In this document: in pieces, positions 5,738 through 6,148 of the stretch | How the letters are laid out: every line of letters begins with the position of its first letter | Position numbering within the stretch: position 1 is the stretch's first letter | Origin: Desulfuromonadales bacterium C00003107 | Lineage (GTDB): Bacteria > Desulfobacterota > Desulfuromonadia > Desulfuromonadales > Syntrophotaleaceae | Assembly (NCBI GenBank): GCA_001751225.1 | Contig: MAXT01000184.1 | Location: forward strand, 1 to 6,148 | Direction: 5' to 3' | Length of the DNA stretch: 6,148 nt | Notes under the pieces: model-generated | The model's input: the letters and a program-made list of their open reading frames with translations, nothing else | What the model was told of the DNA's origin: nothing | The model's database searches: none | Translations under genes and position numbers: made by a program

Positions 5738-6148
5738 ATGAGCTTGCGAGTCTACAATACCCTCACCGGTGGCAAAGAAGAATTCCAGCCGCTGGTTCCC
5801 GGCAAGGTCGGCATGTACGTCTGCGGTGTCACCGTCTATGACTACTGCCACATCGGCCACGCCCGGGCCAATATCGTCTTTGACGTCATTTTCCGCTACC
5901 TGCAATTTGCCGGTTTTGAAGTCAACTACGTGCGTAACTATACGGACGTCGACGACAAGATCATCAATCGCGCCAATGAGCGGGGTATCGACAGCACCAC
6001 CCTGGCCGAAGAGTTCATAAAGGCTTTTGACGAGGATATGGCCAGCCTCGGCTTGAGCCTGCCGACCTGTCAGCCCAAGGCCACTGAACATATCGAGCAG
6101 ATCGTCGATATCGTCGAGCGCCTGATAGAGAAGGGTCTGGCCTACGAG
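5738..6148 (+). CDS. cysS: Cysteinyl-tRNA synthetase, N-terminal part (runs off the window)
   Basis: CysRS charges tRNA-Cys with cysteine in the cytosol. The first 137 codons are present and open to the window edge; the whole protein is usually about 460-480 residues. The translation begins [11 protein letters not shown] and shows [11 protein letters not shown] (25-35), with Cys29 matching the first zinc-binding cysteine (E. coli Cys28) that recognises the substrate thiol, then CHIGHARA with HIGH at 38-41, and [11 protein letters not shown] (65-75). All are diagnostic for the family. The remaining zinc ligands and KMSKS lie outside the window. The ATG is supported by AAGGAG (5722-5727), 10 nt upstream. 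The gene follows the structured element and has its own candidate promoter. Confidence 0.95.
   Translation, partial: MSLRVYNTLTGGKEEFQPLVPGKVGMYVCGVTVYDYCHIGHARANIVFDVIFRYLQFAGFEVNYVRNYTDVDDKIINRANERGIDSTTLAEEFIKAFDEDMASLGLSLPTCQPKATEHIEQIVDIVERLIEKGLAYE

Overview
The window looks like ordinary chromosomal core sequence from a Deltaproteobacterium (Desulfobacterota), most likely the Desulfuromonadales group (Desulfuromonas, Pelobacter/Syntrophotalea, Geobacter relatives). This is inferred from gene content, moderate-to-high GC, an E. coli-like GlnRS, and a carD-ispD-ispF-cysS order that I remember from that group. It was not checked by any search.

Layout: positions 1-478 contain no convincing gene. 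They hold a structured intergenic region ending in a 13-bp hairpin and a GC-rich palindromic tail, then the terminator of the next gene. Positions 479-1393 (minus strand) encode a ketopantoate reductase (PanE family). A 207-bp divergent intergenic region follows, with one candidate promoter for each direction. From 1601 everything coding reads on the plus strand: a CarD/CdnL RNA polymerase-binding regulator (1601-2083), then ispD (2201-2902) and ispF (2899-3384), which overlap by 4 nt and encode two steps of the MEP isoprenoid pathway. A strong terminator at 3442-3473 separates them from glnS (3533-5245), a full-length glutaminyl-tRNA synthetase. A 492-bp gap (5246-5737) holds a highly folded repeat-like element, and cysS (cysteinyl-tRNA synthetase) starts at 5738 and runs off the right edge.

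How the genes fit together: all are housekeeping functions, namely transcription initiation (CarD), isoprenoid precursors (IspD, IspF), tRNA charging (GlnRS, CysRS) and pantothenate/CoA precursor supply (PanE). Only ispD-ispF is clearly a translationally linked pair. carD may read through a weak terminator into ispD. glnS and cysS each appear to be separate transcription units.

I do not see a new defence, mobile or biosynthetic system. The least explained material is non-coding: two intergenic blocks (about 1-394 and 5288-5636) that end in the same module, made of a T/C-rich stretch, a perfect 12-13 bp class hairpin and a CCGGC/GCCGG palindromic tail. The second block is flanked by near-identical 10-bp direct repeats and has several nested stems. 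Such blocks are often mis-annotated as short hypothetical proteins.
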